From NCBI RefSeq assembly GCF_013415845.1, contig NZ_CP058907.1, forward strand, positions 1,054,001-1,118,000: a stretch of 64,000 nucleotides of DNA, written 5' to 3'. The notes under the pieces were generated by a model. That model searched no databases and was not told the origin of the DNA. It saw nothing but the letters and a program-made list of their open reading frames with translations. Every line of letters begins with the position of its first letter. Within the stretch, counting starts at the first letter, position 1. Source of the stretch: Rhodopseudomonas palustris. GTDB taxonomy: Bacteria > Pseudomonadota > Alphaproteobacteria > Rhizobiales > Xanthobacteraceae. This document shows positions 54,901-63,082 of this stretch, one piece after another. Both the position numbers and the translations under genes were made by a program.

Positions 54901-55167
54901 ATCCGCCATTCCGGCGGCGTGGGGAAGACGTTGCGCGAAGTCGTGCTGGAAGCCGGTGCAGTGCGGTTCAAGCCGATCCTGCTCACGGCTCTGGCCGCGA
55001 TGATCGGTGCGGCAACGATCCTGCTCGACCCGATCTTCCAGGGCCTGGCGATCTCGCTGCTGTTCGGCCTCGCGTCGTCGACGCTGCTCACGGTACTGGT
55101 CATTCCGGCGATCTATATCGTGTTGCGCGACAAACCGCCGATTCCGCCGCCGGCCACGGCAAAGTGA
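51943..55167 (+). CDS. RND-family efflux pump, inner-membrane permease
   Basis: A 1074-residue RND transporter with the usual twelve-helix plan and two large periplasmic loops. Landmarks: FLLASLIAGLIALAAIPREE at the first helix, GILVDDAIVVVENIARHW with the proton-relay aspartates near 420, and IALAGIIVRNSILLVDF near 980. It belongs to the AcrB-like group distant from well-studied HAE1 pumps; the substrate is unknown. The GTG start overlaps the adaptor stop (GTGA). Control by the BigR/SqrR-like regulator suggests export of a sulfur species or thiol-reactive compound. Confidence 0.9.
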   Translation: MNLGISGRLTKATIQSPLTPLFLLASLIAGLIALAAIPREEEPQISVPMVDIRINADGLRAPDAVELVTKPLEAIVKGIDGVEHVYSQTEDDRVMVTARFLVGTKAEDAILRVHEKIRANIGSIPVGIPEPLIVGRGINDVAVTVLTLSPKPEAAARWTDKDLYELADKLRSELMKVDSIGLTYISGGGAQQIRVEPDPEKLSLYGVTLQQLVAKVKDANRSFLAGSVRDAGTMRSVSAGQTLMGIPDIGLLLVATRDNRPVYVKDVAQVIIGPNMAEHRVWNDARDSAGKWDRVPAVTLALAKRAGANAVVVSHDIKARLATLQGSLIPKDVAVTITRDYGETANEKANELLFHLGLATISIVVLIAIAIGWREAIVTAVVIPTTILLTLFAANLMGYTINRVSLFALIFSIGILVDDAIVVVENIARHWGMKDGRPRLQATIEAVAEVGNPTVIATLTVVAALLPMLFVSGLMGPYMAPIPANASAAMLFSFFVAMMVAPWLMLKLAPKQGVAGAGHGHHDEGRLGRLYRRFASPIVASKRASWIFLLGVGIATLLSMALFYTKSVTVKLLPFDNKSEIAVVLDLPEGATLEDTERTLFAAADIARGLPEITSVQTFAGTPAPFNFNGLVRHYYLRERPELGELQVNLKERGERSRASHDIALDLRKRLQALKLPEGTSLKVVEVPPGPPVLSTLLAEIYGPDAATRRAVTAEVEKIFKQVPFIVDVDNSIGEPRPRLRLSIDQDRLEFFGVEQKDVYDTVQALFGGTSIGYSHRGEGRNPIAITVGLPKRDLEWNEALASTPVPANSLPGAKTVVELGQLVKATKEVGSPMIFRRDGRFADMVMAELAGKFEAPLYGMLDVDKLIESHDWGKLPKPAISLHGQPSDESKPTVLWDGEWEITWVTFRDMGAAFGAAILGIYVLVVAQFKSFKLPLVILTPIPLTLIGILIGHWLLGAPFTATSMIGFIALAGIIVRNSILLVDFIRHSGGVGKTLREVVLEAGAVRFKPILLTALAAMIGAATILLDPIFQGLAISLLFGLASSTLLTVLVIPAIYIVLRDKPPIPPPATAK

Positions 55168-55228
55168 TGGCACTGCCGTTCGATCCGAGGCACAACAGGG
55201 CCAACCCAAGTCCTGGAGATTGGAACCG

Positions 55229-55882
55229 ATGATGATCACCCGACGGTCGGCCGTGACGGCGGCGCTTGCACTGGCTCCGACGCTGGTGGCCGCCAAGGCC
55301 TGGGCGGCGCCGACCGCGCCGGATGCCGAGGATGTGCTGTCGACCGATGCGGTGTTGTACGACGCGGAGATTCCGGTTGCGGGCAATCCCAAGGGCGACA
55401 TCACCATCGTCGAGTGGTCCGACTATCGCTGCCCGTACTGCAAAAAGGTGGCGCCGGACCTGACGCAGGTGGTGAAGGAGGACGGCAACATTCGCCTGGT
55501 GCTGAAGGACTGGCCGATCTTCGGCGGAGTATCGGTCGATGCGGCGAAGATGGTGCTGGCTTCGAAATACCAGGGCAAGTTTCTGCAGGCGCACGAGGCG
55601 CTGATCGGTTCGACCTCGAAGCTGACCGAGACGACGCTGAACGAGACGCTCAAGGCCGGCGGGATCGATGTCGACCGCGCCACCAAGGATCTCGACGCCA
55701 ACCGCGCCACGATCGAAGCGATCCTCAAGCGTAACGACACTCAGGCGAAGGCATTCGGCTTCCAGGGGACGCCGTCGTTCATCGTCGGCCGCTTCCGCGT
55801 GCCCGGCGTGCTCGACGTCGCGCTGTTCAAGCAGGCGATCAAGGACGCCCGCGAGGCCGCGAAGAAGACCGACAAGAAGTAA
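55229..55882 (+). CDS. DsbA-like thiol:disulfide protein, exported
   Basis: A 217-residue periplasmic thioredoxin-fold protein. The signal begins MITRRSAVTAALALAP, with an RR pair that could suit Tat or Sec. The active site is CPYC in YRCPYCKKVAP, and the cis-proline loop is GTPSFIVG. It belongs to the Com1/DsbA-like group. It lies 61 bp after the RND gene on the same strand and is probably in the same transcript, adding a thiol-redox function to a unit that already starts with a cysteine-based regulator. Confidence 0.88.
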   Translation: MMITRRSAVTAALALAPTLVAAKAWAAPTAPDAEDVLSTDAVLYDAEIPVAGNPKGDITIVEWSDYRCPYCKKVAPDLTQVVKEDGNIRLVLKDWPIFGGVSVDAAKMVLASKYQGKFLQAHEALIGSTSKLTETTLNETLKAGGIDVDRATKDLDANRATIEAILKRNDTQAKAFGFQGTPSFIVGRFRVPGVLDVALFKQAIKDAREAAKKTDKK

Positions 55883-55906
55883 TAGCTTCGGACACTGACC
55901 TTTCCT

Positions 55907-55980
55907 CGTCATTGCGAGCGAAGCGAAGCAATCCAGTTCCGAGCATGGAGCCCTCTGGATTGCTTCGCTCGTAATGACGG
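55907..55980. repeat. Intergenic palindromic repeat, family B
   Basis: CGTCATTGCGAGCGAAGCGA and AGCAATCCAG are mirrored by CTGGATTGCTTCGCTCGTAA and TGACGG, giving one long stem with a loop of about 17 nt. It is the cleaner of the two family B copies. Confidence 0.85.
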
Positions 55981-56081
55981 AGAGCCGGCGGGGCCCGCTT
56001 TCAATTTCGCCTGTTGCTTGATCTGAGTCATCTTCACAACCGTCGCGGTCGCGCTAAGCTGCGGCGTCGCATCGCAGCGGG

Positions 56082-56402
56082 ATGACGGTTATGCTCTGCA
56101 TCCGCTTGGCGGCGTGTGCTGCCGTGATGATCAATCTGTCCGGATTGGTGCTGAGCGCGACTCCCGCGGCCGCGGCGCCGTGGCGCGCCGACGAAGGCAA
56201 TACGCGTGGCTGGATGCTGATGTCGCCGCCGGAGCGGATCGAGCATCAGGGACGGGTGCGCGGCTTCACTGATTACAACGCCTGCGAAGCCTATCGGGCC
56301 GAGCATCACGCGCTGATGGTGCAGCGGGCGCGCGAGCGCGGGCTCGACCTGCCGCACGGTGGACGCGACTTCTGCGATCATCTGAAATCCGGGCGGGATT
56401 GA
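56082..56402 (+). CDS. Small secreted protein, first gene of an electron-transfer operon
   Basis: A 106-residue protein with a signal peptide of about 31 residues ending ATPAAAA. The mature part (about 75 residues) has two cysteines (YNACEAYR and DFCDHL) that could form a disulfide. No family is recognised. It is followed 4 bp later by a membrane flavoreductase, which itself overlaps a cytochrome b5-like gene. A shared role in periplasmic electron transfer is therefore likely but inferred. Confidence 0.65.
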   Translation: MTVMLCIRLAACAAVMINLSGLVLSATPAAAAPWRADEGNTRGWMLMSPPERIEHQGRVRGFTDYNACEAYRAEHHALMVQRARERGLDLPHGGRDFCDHLKSGRD

Positions 56403-56406
56403 GCCG

Positions 56407-57669
56407 GTGGCGGCCGCTGCTGCAGCGCTGCGCAGGTGGTCGATCCCGCTGCTGAGCTGCGCGGTGCCGGCAGGCTTCGCGGTGTGGGCATTTCCCGAAG
56501 GTCTGGCGCCGGTTCGCGCCGCGGGCATCATCACCGGCTGGCTCGGCTGCGGCTTGTTGCTGGTCAGTCTGCTGCTGATGCTGCGCGAGCCACGGCTTGC
56601 GGCTTGGCTGGGTGGCCTGGAGCGAATGTATCGCTGGCACCACGCCACAGGACTGGCGGCCTATCTGTTCCTGTTGCTGCATCCGCTGCTGCTCGCCGCC
56701 AACAACTTGTCGTCGCCGCGGGTCGCCTGGCAGACGCTGTCGCCGTTCACCGAAAGCTGGCCGGTGTGGTCCGGCTGGCTCGGGCTGCTGCTCCTGATGG
56801 GCGGCCTCGTCACCACCTTCATCCGCCGCATCCGCTACAGCACGTGGCGCTGGCTGCATGCGCTGCTCGGCCTCGGCGTGCTGACCGGGCTGGTGCATCT
56901 GATCCTGCTCGGCATCGATGAGCCTGTGCTGCCGATCCTGGCGGTCGCGGCGGCGATTCTCGGTTGGCGGCTGATCCGTGGCGATCTTGGGCTTGCGGCG
57001 CGGCCCTATGTGGTGACGTCGGCGCTGCCACTCGCGGCGCGATCGATCGAGGTCGTGCTGCGTCCGCTCGGTGATCCGGCGATGGTGACGCCCGGTCAGT
57101 TTGTCCTCGTGGAATTCGGCAACGGCGACCGCTATCGCGGCTGCGGCGAATTTCATCCCTTCACGGTCAGCACGATCGCGGGCCAGGACGAGCTGCATCT
57201 TGCCGTCAAGGCGCTCGGGGACTGCACCACCCGGATGCAGGCGATCGAGCCCGGCGTTGCAGCCCGCGTGATTGGCGGTTTCGGCGGCTTCGTCGATCCG
57301 CACGGAAGGGCGCCGCAGTTCTGGGTGGCAGGCGGGATCGGCGTCACGCCTTTCGTTGCTTTGCTGAACGCCGGCCCGCTGCTGCATCCGACGCGGCTGC
57401 TGTATTTGTATCGCTGCGAAGCCGACGCGGCCTTCCTGCCGGAGCTGCGCGCGACTGCGGCGGCCGATCCGAAGTTTACGCTCCATGCCGTTGAGACCGG
57501 TGACGGTGTTCCCGATCTCGGCCCGTTGTTGCCGCCCGCCGGCGAGTTGTCGGGCGCCGAGTGTTATTTGTGCGGACCGCCCGGTCTGGTCGCCGCATTG
57601 AAATCGGCGCTCGCTGCACGCGGCGTCACCGCTCAGCATGTCCACTACGAGAATTTCGAGTTCAGATGA
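56407..57669 (+). CDS. Ferric-reductase-like membrane flavoprotein
   Basis: A 420-residue protein. The N-terminal half has about six membrane helices of the ferric-reductase type with heme-ligand histidines (YRWHHATGLAAYLFLLLHPLLL, positions 56629-56694, and RWLHALLGLGVLTGLVHLI). The C-terminal half is an FNR-like FAD/NAD(P)H domain: HPFTVST for flavin, GGIGVTPFVALL for nucleotide, and CYLCGPPGLV. It moves electrons from cytosolic NAD(P)H across the membrane. The GTG start is 4 bp after the secreted protein gene. Confidence 0.85.
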   Translation: MAAAAAALRRWSIPLLSCAVPAGFAVWAFPEGLAPVRAAGIITGWLGCGLLLVSLLLMLREPRLAAWLGGLERMYRWHHATGLAAYLFLLLHPLLLAANNLSSPRVAWQTLSPFTESWPVWSGWLGLLLLMGGLVTTFIRRIRYSTWRWLHALLGLGVLTGLVHLILLGIDEPVLPILAVAAAILGWRLIRGDLGLAARPYVVTSALPLAARSIEVVLRPLGDPAMVTPGQFVLVEFGNGDRYRGCGEFHPFTVSTIAGQDELHLAVKALGDCTTRMQAIEPGVAARVIGGFGGFVDPHGRAPQFWVAGGIGVTPFVALLNAGPLLHPTRLLYLYRCEADAAFLPELRATAAADPKFTLHAVETGDGVPDLGPLLPPAGELSGAECYLCGPPGLVAALKSALAARGVTAQHVHYENFEFR

Positions 57670-58031
57670 TGCGCAAGCTGTTCTACGTCTCGACCGCCGC
57701 GTTCTGGATCGCCGTCGCCGGTTTCTGGATCGCCAATCTCCTGGTGCCGGGCGCCGACACCACGGCGACCGCCGCCGAGCGCGAGATCGGCGCCGCTGAA
57801 TTGGCGAAGCATGCGGTGCCGCAGGATTGCTGGATGGCGATTCGCGGCAACGTCTACGACATCACGGCGTATCTGCCGGATCATCCGTCGCGGCCGAGCA
57901 TCATCGAGCCGTGGTGCGGCAAGGAAGCGACCGAGGCTTACGACACCAAGACCAAGGGTCGTAAGCACTCGTCCGAAGCCGACGCGCTGCTGCCGAAGTA
58001 CCGAATCGGACGGTTCATCGACGGAAGCTAG
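57666..58031 (+). CDS. Membrane-anchored cytochrome b5-like protein
   Basis: A 121-residue protein with one N-terminal membrane anchor (about 5-25) and a periplasmic cytochrome b5-like heme domain. VYDITAYLPDHPSRP carries the first heme histidine in an HPSR sequence where HPGG is usual, and KGRKHSSEADALL holds the second. It overlaps the flavoreductase stop (ATGA), which makes it the likely electron acceptor of that enzyme. The next acceptor is unknown. Confidence 0.85.
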   Translation: MMRKLFYVSTAAFWIAVAGFWIANLLVPGADTTATAAEREIGAAELAKHAVPQDCWMAIRGNVYDITAYLPDHPSRPSIIEPWCGKEATEAYDTKTKGRKHSSEADALLPKYRIGRFIDGS

Positions 58032-58080
58032 GGAGGTGTCTTAGGGAAAGCAGGCGCGGTTCGCATATCGCAACCACGGC

Positions 58081-58117
58081 AAAAAGAGCTCCGGTTCTGA
58101 TTGGATCAGAACCGGAG
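58081..58117 (-). terminator. Rho-independent terminator of ccrM
   Basis: A perfect 13-bp stem, CTCCGGTTCTGAT (58089-58101) with its complement at 58105-58117, has a 3-nt loop. Read on the minus strand, it is followed by CTCTTTTT, which makes it a strong terminator 14 bp after the ccrM stop. The b5 operon converges from the other side and may use the same stem. Confidence 0.9.
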
Positions 58118-58130
58118 AAACCTATTTGCG

Positions 58131-59280
<1,150 letters not shown>

Positions 59281-59640
59281 ATGTGACGCCGTCGGCGACG
59301 CGGGACCAACAAACCGACTAGCCACTACAATGACCCGTCAAAGTAAAAATCGACTTAATTGGATTGCAGTTTGGTGACCACGGAACGAACGAACCGAGGA
59401 ACAGTTCTCTGTGCCGGCATATCGGCGGCAGGAACCAGCGCGAATGGTTACACCATAGGTGTTTACGCACGGCTTTGTGCTGCGCAGATCCGGCGATGCG
59501 TCGTCCACGCCGGCGTTCGGGCTGCGCACTAGGCAATATTTGCCGGGCAGGTTAATGCTAATTGTCGCCGATTTCTTCCGATCGGCTACACACGGGGACC
59601 GGCCCCGAATCGCCGGTGCGGCCAAACCGAGGACAGGCTG

Positions 59641-60555
59641 ATGCGTTTCGATGATTTCCGTCGCAGCGACAATATCGACGACCGCCGGGACCAGGAGGGC
59701 GGCGGTGGTGGTGGTGGCGGATTTCCGATGGGCGGCGGCGGTCTCGGTATCGGCACCATCGTGGTGCTGGGTATCGTCGGCTGGGCGCTCGGTATCGATC
59801 CGCGGCTGCTGATCAGCGGCGCCGAGATGATCTCGGAGACGACGCAGCATCATCAGGCCGACAGCCGGCCCAGCAAGCAGGGCGCGCCGACCGACGAGGT
59901 CGGCAGCATGATTTCTGGCGTGCTGGGCGAGATCGACGATCGTTGGACCGAAATCTTCAAGGCTAACGGTCAGACCTATGTCGGGCCGAAGATCGTGCTG
60001 TTCCGCGGCCGCACCAATGGCGGCCGCTGCGGCATGGCGCAGGCGGCGATGGGGCCGTTCTATTGTCCGCCCGACCGGCAGATCTACATCGACACCTCGT
60101 TCTTCAAGCAGGTCGAGACCCGCTTCCGCGGCTGTTCTGGGTCGGCCTGTCAGTTCACTGCCGCTTACATCATCGCGCACGAGGCCGGCCATCACGTCCA
60201 GAACCTGCTCGGCATTCTGCCGAAGGTGACGCGCGCTCAGGAGGCGGCCGGCTCGCGCGCCGAAGCCAATGCGCTGCAGGTGCGCGTCGAGCTGCAGGCC
60301 GACTGCCTGTCCGGCGTCTGGGTCAATCGCGAAAAGAAGAAGCGTCCGAACTTCCTCGAGGACGGCGACATCGACGCCGCACTCACCACCGCGGCCGCGA
60401 TCGGCGACGACACCCTGCAACGCCGCGCCGGCCGCGACGTCGTGCCGGACTCCTTCACCCACGGCTCCGCCGAACAGCGCAAGCGCTGGTTCATGACCGG
60501 CTATCAGCAGGGCACCGTCCAGGCCTGCAACACCTTTGCGGCGGAGAAGCTGTAA
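59641..60555 (+). CDS. Neutral zinc metallopeptidase (YpfJ family)
   Basis: A 304-residue protein with a glycine-rich N-terminus, one membrane segment (about 35-52) and a large C-terminal domain with the zinc motif HEAGH near residue 180. Further landmarks are CGMAQAAMGPFYCPPDRQIYID and ELQADCLSGVW, where a third ligand acidic residue is expected. Members are widespread but poorly characterised; no substrate is known. The start follows AGGACAGG. Confidence 0.88.
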   Translation: MRFDDFRRSDNIDDRRDQEGGGGGGGGFPMGGGGLGIGTIVVLGIVGWALGIDPRLLISGAEMISETTQHHQADSRPSKQGAPTDEVGSMISGVLGEIDDRWTEIFKANGQTYVGPKIVLFRGRTNGGRCGMAQAAMGPFYCPPDRQIYIDTSFFKQVETRFRGCSGSACQFTAAYIIAHEAGHHVQNLLGILPKVTRAQEAAGSRAEANALQVRVELQADCLSGVWVNREKKKRPNFLEDGDIDAALTTAAAIGDDTLQRRAGRDVVPDSFTHGSAEQRKRWFMTGYQQGTVQACNTFAAEKL

Positions 60556-60585
60556 GGTCTCGGCTTTCGGCGGCAGATATTCATT

Positions 60586-60668
60586 CGTCATGCCCGGCTT
60601 TGTGCCGGGCATCCACGTTTCGCGGTATGCCGAAGACGTGGATGATAGGGACAAGCCCGGCCATGACG
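60586..60668. repeat. Intergenic palindromic repeat, family A
   Basis: CGTCATGCCCGGCTTTGTGC and CGGGCATCCACG at the left, CGTGGATGATAGGGACAAGC and CCGGCCATGACG at the right. It fills most of the gap between the metallopeptidase gene and moaB. Confidence 0.78.
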
Positions 60669-60693
60669 CTGGTACAGGTTCGACGAGGCGCTT

Positions 60694-61242
60694 ATGGCGA
60701 GCAAAGATCAACCGAAGCAATTCATCCCGCTCAACATCGCCGTGCTCACGGTCTCCGATACGCGCTCGCTTGATGACGACAAGTCCGGTGCGACGCTCGT
60801 CGAACGGCTGAGCGGCGCGGGGCACAGGCTGGCGGCGCGTGAGATCGTCACCGACGATGTCGAGAAGATCCGCACCGTCATCCGGCGCTGGATCGCCGAT
60901 GACGGTGTCGATGCGATTATCACCACCGGAGGCACCGGCTTCACCGGTCGCGACGTGACGCCGGAGGCGATCGAGCCGCTGTTCGAAAAGCGGATGGATG
61001 GATTTTCGATCGCCTTTCACATGTTAAGCTGGGGCAAGATCGGCACCTCGACGATCCAGTCGCGCGCCACCGCGGGCGTCGCTGGCGCGACCTACATCTT
61101 CTGCCTGCCGGGCTCGCCCGGCGCCTGCCGCGACGGCTGGGACGGCATTTTGGCCGCGCAGCTCGATTATCGGACGCGGCCGTGCAATTTCGTCGAGATC
61201 ATGCCGCGGCTCGACGAGCATCTGCGCCGCAGCAAGAGCTGA
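60694..61242 (+). CDS. moaB: Molybdenum cofactor biosynthesis protein MoaB
   Basis: A 182-residue MoaB/MogA-fold protein. TVSDTRSLDDDKSG and ITTGGTGFTGRDVTPEA are the molybdopterin-binding motifs, and LPGSPGACRDGWDGIL closes the fold. It adenylates molybdopterin before molybdenum insertion, or does so in specialised cases. No other moa gene is adjacent. The ATG at 60694 comes just after the family A repeat and has GAGGCG nearby. Confidence 0.92.
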   Translation: MASKDQPKQFIPLNIAVLTVSDTRSLDDDKSGATLVERLSGAGHRLAAREIVTDDVEKIRTVIRRWIADDGVDAIITTGGTGFTGRDVTPEAIEPLFEKRMDGFSIAFHMLSWGKIGTSTIQSRATAGVAGATYIFCLPGSPGACRDGWDGILAAQLDYRTRPCNFVEIMPRLDEHLRRSKS

Positions 61243-61354
61243 GCCGCACGCATCTGCATCGGCCGTCCGCGTGCCTTGACAGCCGCGGCCCGCCACGGAA
61301 CCATCGCCTCCAATCACAAGGCGCAACAATGCGCCGCGACGATGGGAGGATGTT

Positions 61355-62173
61355 TTGGGTCAGATCGTTTCGATCGAAGCGCTCGCCGCGCAGATCCGCG
61401 ACGGCATGATGGTGGCGGTGCCGTCCGACACCAGCGGCGTCGCGATGGCGGCAACCGTTGCGATCATCGCCAACCGGCCGCGCAATCTGCATCTCGTCTG
61501 CATCCCGATCAGCGGCCTGCAGGCTGATATGCTGATCGGTGAAGGTCTGGTCGGCACGGTCGAAACCAGCGCGATCTCGCTCGGCGAAGCCGGCGGTGCG
61601 CCGCGTTTCGCCGAAGGCATCCGTAGCAGCGCGTTTGTGATGAAGGATGCGACCTGCCCGGCGATCCTCGCCGGCCTCGTCGCCGGCCAGAAGGGCGTGC
61701 CGTTCATGCCGATCCGCGGCATCATCGGCAGCGACATCCTCGACACGCGCGACGATTGGAAGGTGATCGACAATCCGTTCGCGCCCGACGATCCGATCGT
61801 GGTGGTGCCGGCGATCCGCCCCGACGTCGCGCTATTCCACGCGCCGGAGGCCGACCGCTTTGGTAACGTCCGGATCGGCCGCCAGACCGAACTCGCCGCG
61901 ATGGCCTACGCGGCCAAGACCACGCTGGTGACGGTCGAGCGTATCGTCGAGAGTTCGCTGCTTGCGGACGAGAACGCCACCGCCGGCGTGCTCCCGGCGC
62001 TTTATGTCAGTGCGATCGCTGAAGCCAAGAACGGCGCCTGGCCGCTCAGCCTCGCCGGCGAATACAACACCGACACGGCCGAGGTCGCGCGCTACGCCAA
62101 GATGGCCCGATCGGCGGAGGGTTTCGCCGCCTACATGCAGGGTTTTGCCCAGAAGTTCGAGGCGGTGGCATGA
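61355..62173 (+). CDS. CoA-transferase alpha subunit (glutaconate/IpdA-like)
   Basis: A 272-residue family I CoA-transferase subunit. DRFGNVRIGRQTELAAMAYAAKTTL is typical of the alpha subunit. The family moves CoA between acyl groups or, in the IpdAB branch, hydrolyses a ring-derived acyl-CoA. A TTG at 61355 follows GGGAGG at good spacing; an ATG two frames away is not in frame. The TGA overlaps the beta subunit start. Confidence 0.78.
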   Translation: MGQIVSIEALAAQIRDGMMVAVPSDTSGVAMAATVAIIANRPRNLHLVCIPISGLQADMLIGEGLVGTVETSAISLGEAGGAPRFAEGIRSSAFVMKDATCPAILAGLVAGQKGVPFMPIRGIIGSDILDTRDDWKVIDNPFAPDDPIVVVPAIRPDVALFHAPEADRFGNVRIGRQTELAAMAYAAKTTLVTVERIVESSLLADENATAGVLPALYVSAIAEAKNGAWPLSLAGEYNTDTAEVARYAKMARSAEGFAAYMQGFAQKFEAVA

Positions 62174-62922
62174 GCACGGCGGCTGCGACGTCACGCGAAA
62201 TCCTGATCGCCACCATTGCCGATCTGCTCGACGGCGTCCGCACCGTCGCAGTCGGCGCCTCGTCGCCGATCCCGGCCGCCGGCGCGATGCTGCTGCGCGC
62301 CCGGAGCGAGAGCAGCGGTAGAGATCCGGTGCGGGTGATTGTGCTCGGCTCACGCGAGCACAACTTCTTCACCAACGGCGCGTTCGAGCTGTTCGATGCC
62401 ACCGCGCAAGGGCGGATCGACGCGTTCTTCCTCGGCGGAGGTCAGATCGACGGGCAGGCCAACATCAATCTGGTCGGCACCGGCGATTATCCGGCAAGCC
62501 CCGTGCGATGGCCGGGCTCGTTCGGCTCCGCCTTCATGTACTACCTGGTGCCGCGGGTGATCCTATTTCGCGAGGAGCATTCTCCGCGGGTCCTGGTCGA
62601 CAAGGTCGACTTCGTCAGCGCGCCGGGCGCGAGCGAGCGGATCTATCGCAGCGGCGGTCCGCACGCGCTGCTCACCGGGCTGGCGCTGTTCGGCTTTGAC
62701 AAGCAGCGCAAGCGGTTCTGTTTGCGCAGTGTGCACCGGGGCAGCTCGGCGAAGGAGATCCGCGCCGCCACCGGTTTCGACTACGACGTTCCGGAACAGG
62801 TGCCGTTCACGCCGGAGCCGGATGCGGAGACGCTGGCGTTGTTGCGCGGCCGTGTCACCGACGAGCTCGCCGAGTGCTACCCGCAATTTGCCGAAACCCT
62901 GGTGGCGGATCGGGCGGCGTAA
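62170..62922 (+). CDS. CoA-transferase beta subunit (glutaconate/IpdB-like)
   Basis: A 250-residue partner subunit. Where transferases usually carry the catalytic glutamate in an ExG motif, this protein reads VGASSPIPAAG without an acidic residue. The LGGGQIDGQANINLVG segment is conserved in the family. Loss of that glutamate suggests the pair does not work as a normal transferase and may be a hydrolase of the IpdAB kind. It overlaps the alpha subunit (ATGA). Confidence 0.78.
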   Translation: MSTAAATSREILIATIADLLDGVRTVAVGASSPIPAAGAMLLRARSESSGRDPVRVIVLGSREHNFFTNGAFELFDATAQGRIDAFFLGGGQIDGQANINLVGTGDYPASPVRWPGSFGSAFMYYLVPRVILFREEHSPRVLVDKVDFVSAPGASERIYRSGGPHALLTGLALFGFDKQRKRFCLRSVHRGSSAKEIRAATGFDYDVPEQVPFTPEPDAETLALLRGRVTDELAECYPQFAETLVADRAA

Positions 62923-62929
62923 CCCGTCG

Positions 62930-63082
62930 TCACCGCCGCTGGTTCAGCGCGGCGCGCCGCCACCGGAGCAAGGCTCGCGCGGCGGCTGCGATCGCAGCGC
63001 GCTGCAGCGCCCGTCCACGCCTGGTGTGGAAGGCGATCAGCTCGGCGGTGACGCGCGGCGACTCGGCGCGCTGCGGCGGCAT
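62930..63082 (-). CDS. Small basic hypothetical protein downstream of the MarR-GNAT gene
   Basis: A 50-residue frame whose ATG overlaps the upstream gene's TAA by one base (TAATG), a coupling arrangement used elsewhere here. The product is arginine- and alanine-rich (TAELIAFHTRRGRALQR) and probably one helix. No family is recognised. It ends 7 bp before the convergent CoA-transferase gene. The close packing supports a real gene but does not prove it. Confidence 0.45.
   Translation of the reverse strand: MPPQRAESPRVTAELIAFHTRRGRALQRAAIAAAARALLRWRRAALNQRR

Noticed and set aside
56016..56029. FNR-like sequence TTGATCTGAGTCAT upstream of the flavoreductase operon
   Set aside because: Left half is perfect but the right half has two mismatches; not strong enough to claim oxygen control.
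59545..59565. TTAA-containing stretch as a CtrA site for ccrM
   Set aside because: Does not match TTAA-N7-TTAA and is nearly 300 bp from ccrM, nearer the metallopeptidase gene.
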